A stretch of 64,000 nt of DNA from Euzebya tangerina. Lineage in GTDB: Bacteria > Actinomycetota > Nitriliruptoria > Euzebyales > Euzebyaceae. Position 1 is the stretch's first letter. The number at the start of each line of letters is the position of its first letter. This document shows, one piece after another, positions 33,894-42,301 of the stretch. Under the pieces are notes generated by a model. It did no database searches. It worked only from the letters and a program-made list of their open reading frames with translations, and was not told where the DNA came from. Location: assembly GCF_003074135.1 (NCBI RefSeq), contig NZ_PPDK01000001.1:1860001-1924000 (forward strand), given 5' to 3'. A program made the position numbers and the translations under genes.

Positions 33894-34388
33894 TCAGACC
33901 TTCGGCTCAGGGCGGCCCGGGAAGCTCTCCGGGCCATCGCCGCGCTTGGGGATCAGGACCTTCCGCGTGAACTCACACACCACGGTCCCGTCCTGCTTGT
34001 AGCCGATCGTGCGGACGCTCACGATCCCACGGTCCGGCTTGGAGCGGGACTCCCGTACCTCGAGCACCTCGGTCTCGGAGTAGATCGTGTCACCGTGGAA
34101 CGTCGGGTTCGCGTGCTTGAGCGACTCGATCTCGAGGTTCGCGATCGCCCGCCCACTGACGTCCGGGACGCTCTGGCCGAGGACGATGGAGTACACCAGG
34201 TTCCCCACCACCATGGCCTTGCCGTGCGGAGTGGCCGCCGCGGCGTAGTTGTCGTCGGAGTGCAGTGGGTGTTGGTTCTGGGTGATCGCACAGAAGAGGA
34301 TGTCCTCGGCCTGGGTGATGGTCTTGCCGGGCCAGTGCTTGTAGACATCCCCGACGGTGAACTCCTCGAGGTACCGACCGAACTGCAT
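33894..34388 (-). CDS. MaoC-family hydratase, mesaconyl-CoA-hydratase-like
   Basis: The 164-aa hot-dog protein has the hydratase loop ILFCAITQNQHPLHSDDNYA. In ordinary (R)-specific enoyl-CoA hydratases the motif is GDxNPxHxD; here Gly-Asp is Gln-Asn, as in the TxNxQPLHxD variant of the actinobacterial mesaconyl-CoA-hydratase-type MaoC proteins. ATG 34388 is taken because AAGGAG is 8 nt upstream; the frame extends right without features. Along with the long acyl-CoA dehydrogenase (36.5 kb) and the CoA-ester lyase (42.3 kb) it suggests the ethylmalonyl-CoA pathway, but another acyl-CoA substrate is possible. Confidence 0.82.
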   Translation of the reverse strand: MQFGRYLEEFTVGDVYKHWPGKTITQAEDILFCAITQNQHPLHSDDNYAAAATPHGKAMVVGNLVYSIVLGQSVPDVSGRAIANLEIESLKHANPTFHGDTIYSETEVLEVRESRSKPDRGIVSVRTIGYKQDGTVVCEFTRKVLIPKRGDGPESFPGRPEPKV

Positions 34389-34529
34389 GACATGGGCTCC
34401 TTGCCTGCGCGTGAGGGTTGGTCTGTGGCGGCGCCAGCGTAATGACCGCGCTGCCGGCGGCGAAATCCGCGCACGGCCGGGGGAGACGTGCGGCCAGCCT
34501 CCGTTAACCGTCCGGCTACCAGCACTGGC

Positions 34530-34535
34530 TACCGT
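34530..34535 (+). promoter_or_regulatory. Candidate -10 (TACCGT) for a leaderless arsC transcript
   Basis: TACCGT is followed by 7 nt and the arsC ATG; no ribosome site is seen. Confidence 0.4.
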
Positions 34536-34542
34536 GCCGGCC

Positions 34543-34956
34543 ATGTCACAGCGCCCCAGCATCGTGTACCTCTGCATCCACAACGCCGGCCGGTCCCAGA
34601 TGGCCGCCGCCTGGACGGCTCACCTCGCCGGCGACGCCGCAGCGGTCTTCAGTGGAGGATCGAATCCAGCGGCAGAGGTCAACCCGGCCGCCGTCCAGGC
34701 GATGCAGGAGGTCGGGATCGACATGTCGGGTGCCCAGCCGCAGGCGTGGACCGATGAGGTCGTGGCCGCGGCCGACGTGGTCATCACGATGGGCTGCGGT
34801 GACACCTGCCCGGTCTTTCCCGGCGTGCGCTATGAAGACTGGCCCCTGGAAGATCCGGCGGGCCAGGGCGTCGAAGCCGTCCGACCGATCCGCGACCAGA
34901 TCAAGTCCCGCGTCGAGGGGCTGCTGGCCGAGCTCGGCGTGGCCACACCGGCCTGA
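34543..34956 (+). CDS. arsC: Arsenate reductase ArsC (LMW phosphatase fold)
   Basis: The 137-aa protein has the phosphatase P-loop CIHNAGRS (Cys11-Arg17) and downstream MGCGDTCPVFPG (Cys85, Cys89), then YEDWPLEDP. This pattern matches thiol-linked arsenate reductases including the mycothiol-dependent ones of corynebacteria. Reductant (thioredoxin or mycothiol/mycoredoxin) cannot be told from sequence alone. An aquaporin begins 11 bp later, a known pairing in which arsenite leaves through the channel. Confidence 0.9.
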   Translation: MSQRPSIVYLCIHNAGRSQMAAAWTAHLAGDAAAVFSGGSNPAAEVNPAAVQAMQEVGIDMSGAQPQAWTDEVVAAADVVITMGCGDTCPVFPGVRYEDWPLEDPAGQGVEAVRPIRDQIKSRVEGLLAELGVATPA

Positions 34957-34967
34957 CAGTCGCCACG

Positions 34968-35645
34968 GTGGACGCCCACCTGCTGCGCCCGGTCCTGGCA
35001 GAGGGGATCGGCACCGCGCTGCTCCTCATCGCCGTCATCGGGTCGGGGATCATGGCCTCGACGCTCTCGACGGGCGATGACGGGCTGCAGTTGCTGGAGG
35101 CGGCCCTGGCCACCGGCGCCGGGCTCGCCGCCCTGATCATGGCCTTCGGACCCACCTCGGGTGCCCACTTCAATCCGGCGGTCAGCCTGGCCGACCAGTT
35201 GCTCAACCGGACCGGATGGTCCCGCACGGGGCTGTACATGGCGGCCCAGGTCTTGGGCGGTGCGATCGGCGTGGCGATCGCCAACGTGATGTTCGAGCTC
35301 CCGATCATCTCGATCGCCACCAACGACCGCGGCGGGCTCGGGCGAGTGGTGGGCGAGGCGGTCGCGACCTACGGCCTCGTGGCAGTGATCTTCCTCATGG
35401 TCCGGGCGTCCGCCTCCATCGCATCGATCGGCGTCGCCGTGGGGGCCTTCATCGCCGGCGCCCACTTCTTCACGTCCTCGACCAGCTTCGCCAACCCAGC
35501 GGTGACGATCGCCCGGACGCTGTCGGACTCCTACGGCGGCATCGCGCCGGCCAACGTCGGCGCGTTCATCCTCGCGCAGGTCGTCGGCGCGCTGCTCGCG
35601 GTCGGAACGGTCGCTCTCCTGGCGCCTCGTCACGAGATCGAGTAG
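34968..35645 (+). CDS. Aquaporin/glyceroporin (MIP family), arsenite-exit candidate
   Basis: The 225-aa protein has six membrane helices and both channel motifs: GAHFNPAVS (about residues 65-73) and SFANPAVTIAR (about 177-187). Its position directly after arsC suggests it lets As(III) flow out, as in rhizobial AqpS systems. No arsR lies beside it; a distant ArsR-type regulator is at 20.4 kb and no link is shown. The GTG start follows the arsC stop by 11 bp, so the genes are cotranscribed. Confidence 0.9.
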   Translation: MDAHLLRPVLAEGIGTALLLIAVIGSGIMASTLSTGDDGLQLLEAALATGAGLAALIMAFGPTSGAHFNPAVSLADQLLNRTGWSRTGLYMAAQVLGGAIGVAIANVMFELPIISIATNDRGGLGRVVGEAVATYGLVAVIFLMVRASASIASIGVAVGAFIAGAHFFTSSTSFANPAVTIARTLSDSYGGIAPANVGAFILAQVVGALLAVGTVALLAPRHEIE

Positions 35646-35694
35646 TAGGCCAGCGCCGCAGCTCGCCGAGCTTCCCGGAGTCGACCGGCACGGC

Positions 35695-36354
35695 TCAGCT
35701 GAGGACGGGAAAGCGCGGGTCGGGGTGCGCCTCCCGACCGGTGGCTGCCAGGATGAAGCTGGGAGGGTCCATCCCCTCCGGTCGTGGGGCACCGAGCAGC
35801 CCGGTCAGGATCGACTCGGTCACCGCCACGCCCTCATCGGTCACGCTCGGTCGGACTCCGAGCGCGGTCGTCAGGTCGAGGTGGTGGACGGTCAACTCGA
35901 GCACCCGCGTCGCCAGGTACTCGTGCAACAGCATCGGCCCGCGAAGCGTGGCCGTCAGGTGATCTGCCGATCGCGCCCGCACCTGCTCGGCGGTCTCGGT
36001 CCACGCCGCCGCGAAGGTGCTGACCAGCGCGTCGGTCCCGATCCGCGCCGCGTCTGCCCGCGACCTGGCCGCGACGTCTGAGGCGACCGCAGCCGTGTCG
36101 AAGTCGAAGTAGCTGACGCGGTCGCACGCCGGGGCGATCCTCTCCGCCGACCTCTCCACCGACCCCTCGACCGGCCGCTCGACCGGTTGAGCGAGGTAGT
36201 GGGTCGTGCGATCGGCTGCCCGGACGAGATGAGCGGTCAGCTCGGCCAGCGACCACTCACCCAGGCCGGGCTGATCCCACTGATCGGGCGTGATCGACCG
36301 AAGGGTCTGCTGCACGGCGAGCGCCTGCGCAGAAAAAGCTTGGAGGACGTCCAT
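35695..36354 (-). CDS. Maleylpyruvate isomerase N-terminal (DinB/MDMPI) family protein
   Basis: The 219-aa product starts MDVLQAFSAQALAVQQTLRS and includes EWSLAELTAHLVRAADR and, later, ATRVLELTVHHLDLTTAL. The spaced His residues (HLVRA, HHLD) fit the metal site of the DinB/MDMPI fold, whose members often use mycothiol in actinobacteria. Substrate unknown. The start at 36354 is followed upstream by TACCGT at 6 nt, consistent with a leaderless mRNA. It diverges from the acyl-CoA dehydrogenase gene. Confidence 0.82.
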   Translation of the reverse strand: MDVLQAFSAQALAVQQTLRSITPDQWDQPGLGEWSLAELTAHLVRAADRTTHYLAQPVERPVEGSVERSAERIAPACDRVSYFDFDTAAVASDVAARSRADAARIGTDALVSTFAAAWTETAEQVRARSADHLTATLRGPMLLHEYLATRVLELTVHHLDLTTALGVRPSVTDEGVAVTESILTGLLGAPRPEGMDPPSFILAATGREAHPDPRFPVLS

Positions 36355-36360
36355 GAGGTG

Positions 36361-36385
36361 ACGGTACGCCAGTGGCCATGGCCAC
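36361..36385 (-). promoter_or_regulatory. Leaderless-type -10 with adjacent 14-bp palindrome
   Basis: On the minus strand TACCGT (36361-36366) lies 6 nt before the MDMPI-family ATG. The perfect palindrome GTGGCCATGGCCAC (36372-36385) falls between this -10 and where a -35 would be, a good repressor position. Confidence 0.4.
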
Positions 36386-36437
36386 GTCTGAGCCCACTCC
36401 ACGATCGGGTGCTGCGAGGTCGACTTTGGTGTGCGGC

Positions 36438-36449
36438 TACTGGTCAGTA
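36438..36449 (+). promoter_or_regulatory. 12-bp palindrome upstream of the acyl-CoA dehydrogenase
   Basis: TACTG-GT-CAGTA is a perfect inverted repeat whose right end is 11 nt before the dehydrogenase ATG. It could bind a TetR- or GntR-type regulator; the cognate protein is unknown. Confidence 0.35.
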
Positions 36450-36460
36450 ACACTGGGAGC

Positions 36461-38086
36461 ATGTCCCTTGCAGCAGCCCGCACCATCACCTCCGCAGCCC
36501 GCGAGGTCGTCGACACCGCTCTGGCCCGCCTGGCCGTGGACAGCCAGAAGGACGGCCGGATCGATCTCGAGCTCATGGACCGTGAGCAGCAACTGGCGTA
36601 CGACCTGGCCAGTGCGGCCTCCCGCGTCACCGCGGCTGAGGAGATGCTGGCCTACGGCGAGCAGGGGGAGTACCAGGCGCAGCTCACGCTCGCCTTCGCG
36701 GGTGAGATGGCTGCCGACCTCGCAGCTCGGATGGCTGGCCGCGAACAGACCTGGGCCCTAGCTGCCGACGCCGCCTGGCACGGTGAGGCGTTCACCGACG
36801 CCTTCCGCGCCGCTCGCTCCACCCAACTGCTCGAGGACCTCGGGGATCGTGCCCTTCGCAGTCCGGATCTCCCCCGGGACCTGGGCGAGGAGATGCAGAT
36901 GGTCCGGGGCACGTTCAAGGACTTCGCCGAGCAGAAGGTCATGCCGATCGCCGAGCACGTGCACCGCGAGGACGCCGACATCCCCGACGAGATCATCGCC
37001 GAGCTCAGCGAGATGGGCTGCTTCGGCTTGTCGATCCCAGAAGAGCACGGTGGCTTCGCCGAGGGTGAATCAGAGAACGACTTCATGTCGATGGTGGCGG
37101 TCACCGAGGAGTTGTCCCGGGGCTCCCTCGGGGCTGCGGGATCGCTCATCACGCGCCCCGAGATCCTCTCCAAGGCCCTGGTGGGTGGTGGGACGGACGC
37201 GCAGAAGGAGCGCTGGCTGCCCGGTATCGCCGCCGGGGAGCTGATGTGCGGCGTGGCCGTGACCGAGCCGGACTTCGGCTCCGATGTCGCCGGCATCAAG
37301 GTCTCCGCAACCCGCGACGGCGACAGCTATGTGATCAACGGCGTGAAGACCTGGTGCACCTTCGGCGGGAAGGCCAACCTGCTCATGGTCCTGGCCAGGA
37401 CCGACCCGGACCGGTCGCTGCGGCATCGGGGTCTGTCGCTGTTCGTGGTCGAGAAGCCGTCCTTCCCGGGCCACGCCTTCGAGTACACCTCGCCGCTCGG
37501 CGGTCGCATGGAAGCCAAGGCCATCCCCACGCTGGGCTACCGCGGGATGCACAGCTTCGAGATCAGCTTCGAGGACTATCGCGTCCCAGTTGACAACCTG
37601 GTCGGCGGGGAGGAGAAGCTCGGCAAGGGCTTCTACCTGCAGATGGATGCCTTCGCCAACGGGCGGCTGCAGACGGCAGCCCGGGCCAACGGCGTCATGC
37701 AGGCGGCCTTCGAAGCCGCTGTCACCTACGCCGGGGAGCGCAACGTCTTCGGGGTGCCCCTCGGCAGCTATGGACTGACCAAGACCAAGTTGGGTCGGAT
37801 GGCCGCGACCATCGCCGCGTCACGGGCCTTCTCCTACCGCTCTGCGGCGCTGCTCGGCGCCGGGAGCGGCCAGATGGAGGCCTCGATGGTCAAGTGCTTC
37901 AGCTGCCTGGCAGCGGAGTGGCTCACGCGAGAGGCCCTGCAGATCCACGGTGGGTTCGGCTACGCCGAGGAGTACGCCGTCAGTCGCTACTTCGTGGATG
38001 CGCGGGTGCTGTCGATCTTCGAGGGGGCCGACGAGACCCTGGCGCTGCGCGTGATCATCCGTCAACTGCTGCAGGAGGCGCTGTGA
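36461..38086 (+). CDS. Long-form acyl-CoA dehydrogenase, probable (2S)-methylsuccinyl-CoA dehydrogenase
   Basis: The 541-aa product contains a standard ACAD domain from about residue 143 (QMVRGTFKDFAEQKVMPIA), the FAD/substrate strand VAVTEPDFGSDVAGIKV, IHGGFGYAEEYAVSR, and the catalytic-type Glu in LSIFEGADETLALRV. What stands out is an extra helical N-terminal region of about 140 residues. Such an extension distinguishes methylsuccinyl-CoA dehydrogenase (Mcd, about 550 aa) of the ethylmalonyl-CoA pathway from normal 380-aa enzymes. ATG 36461 is preferred over GTG 36431 because relatives start with a short MxLAAA-type segment. No ccr or ecm gene is in this window, so the call stays probable. 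Confidence 0.8.
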   Translation: MSLAAARTITSAAREVVDTALARLAVDSQKDGRIDLELMDREQQLAYDLASAASRVTAAEEMLAYGEQGEYQAQLTLAFAGEMAADLAARMAGREQTWALAADAAWHGEAFTDAFRAARSTQLLEDLGDRALRSPDLPRDLGEEMQMVRGTFKDFAEQKVMPIAEHVHREDADIPDEIIAELSEMGCFGLSIPEEHGGFAEGESENDFMSMVAVTEELSRGSLGAAGSLITRPEILSKALVGGGTDAQKERWLPGIAAGELMCGVAVTEPDFGSDVAGIKVSATRDGDSYVINGVKTWCTFGGKANLLMVLARTDPDRSLRHRGLSLFVVEKPSFPGHAFEYTSPLGGRMEAKAIPTLGYRGMHSFEISFEDYRVPVDNLVGGEEKLGKGFYLQMDAFANGRLQTAARANGVMQAAFEAAVTYAGERNVFGVPLGSYGLTKTKLGRMAATIAASRAFSYRSAALLGAGSGQMEASMVKCFSCLAAEWLTREALQIHGGFGYAEEYAVSRYFVDARVLSIFEGADETLALRVIIRQLLQEAL

Positions 38087-38189
38087 CGGACAGGCTCGTC
38101 GGACGACGCTTGCAACCTTCGGCGCAGTAGCCATCTCGTTCTGCATCGAAGGTGCACGGTTCGGGCAGGTCACGTCTGCGCCGGCGCCC

Positions 38190-38211
38190 TAGACTGCTGT
38201 CACATATGTGA
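38190..38211 (+). promoter_or_regulatory. Predicted dxs promoter -10 with downstream palindrome
   Basis: TAGACT (38190-38195) is a good -10 without a clear -35 box. Four bases on lies the perfect 12-bp palindrome TCACATATGTGA (38200-38211), overlapping the expected transcription start. Half-site order is opposite to a CRP site. The 198-bp gap before dxs holds no gene. Confidence 0.45.
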
Positions 38212-38284
38212 GCGGTCGGTCTGCCCGCTTGACGCCGACCGTGCCCGGACAGCGAGCCGACGCCGATGAGGAGCCCGACACCTG

Positions 38285-40144
38285 ATGGTCCTGAACAGAA
38301 TCGATGGCCCGCAGGACCTGAAGAGTCTGACCCACGATGACCTGCTGACCGTGGCCGAGGAGCTGCGGACGTTCATCGTCTCCTCGGTCGCCAAGGTCGG
38401 CGGCCACCTCGGCTCCAACCTCGGTGCGGTCGAGCTGACGCTGGCCCTGCACCGCGTCTTCGACAGCCCGCGCGACACGATCCTGTGGGACACCGGTCAC
38501 CAGGCCTACGTCCACAAGATCGTGACCGGGCGCATGGGGCTGTTCGATCAGCTGCGTCAGGCGGGTGGCCTGTCCGGGTACCCCAGCCGCGCAGAGTCCG
38601 AGCACGACATCATCGAGAACTCCCACGCCTCGACCTCGCTGTCGTGGGCGTTCGGTCTGGCCAAGGGACGGTCCAGGGACGACGGCCAGGTCATCGCGGT
38701 CATCGGCGACGGTGCCCTGACCGGTGGCATGGCCTATGAGGCTCTGAACACCATCGGCCACCTGCAGGTCCCGGTGGTCATCGTGTTGAACGACAACGGC
38801 CGGTCCTACGACAAGACCGTCTCGCGGCTCGCCAGTGAGGTGTCGCGGGTGCGACTCTCCGGGGTGTACCGCGCTGCCCGCCGTGCCGTCGACCCGATCA
38901 TCGACCGGGTTCCCTACGCCTCCAAGGTGGCGGATGCGGGCCTGGGGGCCGTCAAGGCCGTGGTGGCTGACGATCCGGCGCTGCAGGGGTTCGTCGAGGC
39001 GCTCGGCATCCACTACCTCGGGCCGGTGGGTGGGCACGACTTCAAGGACCTCGAGCACGCGCTCCGCGTTGCCTCGGCCGAGAACGGCCCTGTCCTGGTC
39101 CACGTCCTGACCCAGAAGGGCAAGGGCTACGCACCGGCTGAGACCGACCGCGAGAAGAAGCTGCACGACACCTCTGCCTTCGACATCGCGACGGGACGCG
39201 GGACCAAGACCAAGCCGCGCAGCTGGACGCAGGCCTTCAGCGATGTCCTGCTCGACGTGATGGACGCCAACGAGGACGTGGTGGCCATGACGGCTGCGAT
39301 GCCCGGCTCCACCGGCCTGCTGCCGTGCGCTGCCCGACATCCGGAGCGCGTGATCGACGTCGGGATCGCCGAGCAGCACATGGTCACCTCTGCCGCCGGT
39401 CTGGCCCACCAGGGCAAGATCCCCGTGGTTGCGGTCTACTCGACCTTCTTCAGTCGGGCGTTCGACCAGGCCAACCTGGACGTCGGGCTGCACGACGAGC
39501 ACGTGGTCTTCTGCTTCGATCGTGCGGGCATCACCGGCGACGACGGAGCCAGTCATCACGGCGTGTTGGACCTGAGTCTCTGCTTGCGCATCCCGGCCAT
39601 GACCGTCTTCGCGCCGTCCTCCGAGCAGGAGCTCGTGGAGATGTTGCACACGGCCGTGACCCTGGACGGGCCGGTGTCGCTGCGGTGGCCCAAGTACGCG
39701 GCGGCGCAGCGGGACACCGTCGGATCGGGCCTGGCGGCCCACAAGCTGCGAGAGGGGACGGCCGCGGCGGTGGTGGCGATCGGTGATCGGGTGGAGCCGG
39801 CGCTGGTGGCCGCGGAGGCCCTGGCCGAGGATGGCGTTGACGTGGCCGTGTGGGACCCGCGGGTGATCCGACCGGTCGACGGGGCGATGTTGGACGACCT
39901 GCGGCGCTACGACCTGGTCATCACCGTGGAGAACGGCTACGCCAGCGGCGGCGCCGGCGCGCACATCGCGGACCGGCTGGTGGAGCTGACCGGTGTGATG
40001 GAGGCCCCGCGCGTCCTCCGGCTGGGTGTCCCCGACGGCTACATCCAACACGCGAAGCCCGATCACATCCTGGCGGAACTGGGGTTGGACGCAGCCGGCA
40101 TCGAGGCCGGCATCCGCAAGACGCTCGGCATCGACGCGGCCTGA
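38285..40144 (+). CDS. dxs: 1-deoxy-D-xylulose-5-phosphate synthase
   Basis: Dxs condenses pyruvate and glyceraldehyde-3-phosphate, the first step of the MEP pathway. The 619-aa product has the thiamine diphosphate motif GDGALTGGMAYEALN with the later NDNGRSYDKTVS, the catalytic-type glutamate in DVGIAEQHMVTSAAGLA, and a transketolase C-terminal domain. VGGHLGSNLGAVELTLALH near the start is conserved. Length is normal. GAGGAG lies about 12 nt before the ATG. Together with ispF (5.6 kb) it shows the MEP route; the carotenoid operon at 50-56 kb is one consumer of its products. Confidence 0.96.
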   Translation: MVLNRIDGPQDLKSLTHDDLLTVAEELRTFIVSSVAKVGGHLGSNLGAVELTLALHRVFDSPRDTILWDTGHQAYVHKIVTGRMGLFDQLRQAGGLSGYPSRAESEHDIIENSHASTSLSWAFGLAKGRSRDDGQVIAVIGDGALTGGMAYEALNTIGHLQVPVVIVLNDNGRSYDKTVSRLASEVSRVRLSGVYRAARRAVDPIIDRVPYASKVADAGLGAVKAVVADDPALQGFVEALGIHYLGPVGGHDFKDLEHALRVASAENGPVLVHVLTQKGKGYAPAETDREKKLHDTSAFDIATGRGTKTKPRSWTQAFSDVLLDVMDANEDVVAMTAAMPGSTGLLPCAARHPERVIDVGIAEQHMVTSAAGLAHQGKIPVVAVYSTFFSRAFDQANLDVGLHDEHVVFCFDRAGITGDDGASHHGVLDLSLCLRIPAMTVFAPSSEQELVEMLHTAVTLDGPVSLRWPKYAAAQRDTVGSGLAAHKLREGTAAAVVAIGDRVEPALVAAEALAEDGVDVAVWDPRVIRPVDGAMLDDLRRYDLVITVENGYASGGAGAHIADRLVELTGVMEAPRVLRLGVPDGYIQHAKPDHILAELGLDAAGIEAGIRKTLGIDAA

Positions 40145-40236
40145 CCGGCCCGGCGGGCGAGGCGAGCGCAGATTCCAGGCGGTTCCTGGCGCGCGAACCC
40201 TCCCCGTCCCCTATGGTCACCAGAGCCCACTCCGGA

Positions 40237-40265
40237 CTCGTGATCGACGGTGAGGGGATCACGAG
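40237..40265. terminator. Hairpin between converging dxs and nitrilase genes
   Basis: CTCGTGATC-11 nt-GATCACGAG is a perfect 9-bp stem in the 147-bp gap, usable from either side. No T-run is present. A smaller CCAGG/CCTGG hairpin lies nearer to dxs. Confidence 0.5.
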
Positions 40266-40291
40266 CCCGTCTGTGGGCATCGCGCTGGCTG

Positions 40292-41059
40292 CTACACCGC
40301 TCGGCGATCGGCCATGAAGGGGAAGCGCTGCCGGGTTACCGCGACCTCCTCGGCGTGGACCGCGGCCAGGAGGATGGTCTCGACCTCCGCGGCGCTGGCC
40401 AGCACCGCACCCATGGGGGAGATGACCATCGAGTCGCCGGCGTAGGACAGGTTGTTGCCGTCCTCCCCGACCCGGTTGACCGCCGCGACGTAGGCCTGGT
40501 TCTCGATGGCCCGAGCACGCAACAGCGCCTGCCAGTGCTCCCGTCGTCCCCGCGGCCAGTTGGCCACCACGACGTACAGGTCCGTATCGGCGGCCGTGGC
40601 CCAGAACTCGTCGGCGAAGCGCAGGTCGTAGCAGACGAAGAAGGTGGTGCGCAGGCCGCCGATCGCGGTGGTCAGGAACGAGGATCCGGCGTCGTAGTGC
40701 TGGTCCTCACCGCCGTAGCTGAACGGGTGGATCTTGTCGTAGCAGCCGACCAGGCCCTCAGGGCCGGCCACCACCAGTCGGTTCGTCGGCAGACCATCTC
40801 CCTGCGGTGCCGTCGCCATGGAACCGGCCAGGTGGATGTCGTGGGTGGAGGCCTGGTCGATCATCCACTGGACCGTAGTCCCGTCGGGCGGCTCGGCGAT
40901 GTCGGTGGAAGCCATGGAGAACCCGGTGGGGAACATCTCGGGGAGCAGGACCAGACCCGCCCCGGCCCCCGCCGCTGCCCACAGCCGTTCGGCGAACCGA
41001 CGTCGGTTCGTCTCGTGATCCTCCCACTCGAGGTCGGCCTGGATCGCCGCGATGCGCAT
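40292..41059 (-). CDS. Carbon-nitrogen hydrolase, omega-amidase-like (NIT2/YafV group)
   Basis: The 255-aa protein has the nitrilase-superfamily triad: Glu41 (LLPEMFPTGFSM), Lys109 (CYDKIHPFS) and Cys143 (FVCYDLRF). The MFPTGFSM segment and the pairing with a class I aminotransferase directly upstream fit omega-amidase, which hydrolyses alpha-ketoglutaramate or alpha-ketosuccinamate formed by glutamine or asparagine transamination. In Bacillus the same pairing occurs in methionine salvage (mtnE/mtnU region). The gap to the aminotransferase stop is 24 bp. Confidence 0.87.
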   Translation of the reverse strand: MRIAAIQADLEWEDHETNRRRFAERLWAAAGAGAGLVLLPEMFPTGFSMASTDIAEPPDGTTVQWMIDQASTHDIHLAGSMATAPQGDGLPTNRLVVAGPEGLVGCYDKIHPFSYGGEDQHYDAGSSFLTTAIGGLRTTFFVCYDLRFADEFWATAADTDLYVVVANWPRGRREHWQALLRARAIENQAYVAAVNRVGEDGNNLSYAGDSMVISPMGAVLASAAEVETILLAAVHAEEVAVTRQRFPFMADRRAV

Positions 41060-41083
41060 GGCCTCGATCGTAGTCGGGTCACG

Positions 41084-42298
41084 TCATGGCGCCGACCGAG
41101 CCATCCGCGGAAGGCCCGTTCGGAGCCGCTCCAACCCCTCCGCCAGCAGCGACTCGCTCTTGCAGAAGGCGAACCGGACCCAGCCGCGACCGTCCTCCGG
41201 CGAGGCGTGGAAGACCGAACACGGGATGGCGGCCACACCCACCTCGGCTGGCAGTCGCTGGCAGAAGTCGACGTCGTCGGCGAACCCAAGCGTCCGCACG
41301 TCGGCCGTGACGAAGTAGGTGCTGGTCGAACTGGTCCGGCCCAGACCGACGTCGTCCAACCCGTCGATCAGGACGTCGCGGCGTGCCTGGTACTCCGCCG
41401 CCAGGGGAGCGGTGTAGGACTCACCCCAGGACAACGCCTCGGCGATCGCGTGCTGGAACGGCGTGCCGGAGGTGAAGGTGATCCACTGCTTGGCGGCCTC
41501 GATGGCCGCGGCGACGGGTGCGGGCGCACACGCCCAGCCGACCTTCCAGCCGGTGACGGAGAAGGTCTTGCCGGCCGAGGAGATCCGGACGGTGCGCTCG
41601 CGCATGCCGGGGAGCGTGGCGATCGGCGTGTGGCGCTCATCGTCGTAGACGAGGTGCTCGTAGACCTCGTCGGTGACCACGAGCAGGTCGTGCCGGGTGG
41701 CCACGTCCGCGATGGCCTGCAGTCCGCCGGTACTGAAGACGGTGCCGGTCGGGTTGTGGGGGGAGTTGAGGAGGATCGCCCGTGTCCGCTCGGTGACGGC
41801 CGCCTCGAGGTCGTCCGGGTCGAAGCGCCAGACCCGAGCACCGGCCTCCTCGACCGGCCGGAGCGGGACACCCACGACGGTCGCGCCAACCATCGCGATC
41901 GCGGCTGGGTAGACGTCGTAGACCGGTTCGAAGACCACGACTTCGTCCCCTGCCTCGACCAGCGCCTGGACGCTGGCGAACATGGCTTCCGTGGCACCCG
42001 TGGTGACGATCACCTCGGTGTCGGGGTCGAAGTCGAGCGCGTAGTTGCGGCGGTCATGATCGGCGATGGCCTGGCGCAGGGACGGTACGCCACGGCCCGG
42101 CGCGTACTGGTTGTGGCCAGCGGCCATGGCCGCCTCCGCTGCCTGGACCAGTGCGCTCGGCGGGTCGAAGTCGGGGAAGCCCTGCCCCAGGTTCACCGCA
42201 TCGTGCCGGCGTGCCAAGGCCGACATCTCGGTGAAGATCGTGGTCCCGAACCCCTGGAGACGGGAGGTCAGGTACGGGTCGGTCGACGTCACATCCAA
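41084..42298 (-). CDS. PLP-dependent class I aminotransferase (methionine/glutamine transaminase-like)
   Basis: The 404-aa protein is a fold-type I aminotransferase: NLGQGFPDFDPP, the LNSPHNPTGTVF loop, the Asp in VVTDEVYEHLVYD, the Schiff-base lysine in SSAGKTFSVTGWKVGWA and the carboxylate-binding Arg in RFAFCK. Its sequence style resembles the YbdL/kynurenine-oxoglutarate (glutamine transaminase K) group. Next to an omega-amidase-like hydrolase it probably transaminates keto acids using glutamine or methionine. It starts 3 bp after the upstream CoA-ester lyase stop, so all three genes may share one mRNA. Confidence 0.87.
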   Translation of the reverse strand: MDVTSTDPYLTSRLQGFGTTIFTEMSALARRHDAVNLGQGFPDFDPPSALVQAAEAAMAAGHNQYAPGRGVPSLRQAIADHDRRNYALDFDPDTEVIVTTGATEAMFASVQALVEAGDEVVVFEPVYDVYPAAIAMVGATVVGVPLRPVEEAGARVWRFDPDDLEAAVTERTRAILLNSPHNPTGTVFSTGGLQAIADVATRHDLLVVTDEVYEHLVYDDERHTPIATLPGMRERTVRISSAGKTFSVTGWKVGWACAPAPVAAAIEAAKQWITFTSGTPFQHAIAEALSWGESYTAPLAAEYQARRDVLIDGLDDVGLGRTSSTSTYFVTADVRTLGFADDVDFCQRLPAEVGVAAIPCSVFHASPEDGRGWVRFAFCKSESLLAEGLERLRTGLPRMARSAP

Positions 42299-42301
42299 CC
42301 T

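Noticed and set aside
38200-38211. CRP/FNR-type site upstream of dxs
   Set aside because: CRP half-sites run TGTGA...TCACA; here the order is TCACA...TGTGA, so it does not fit.
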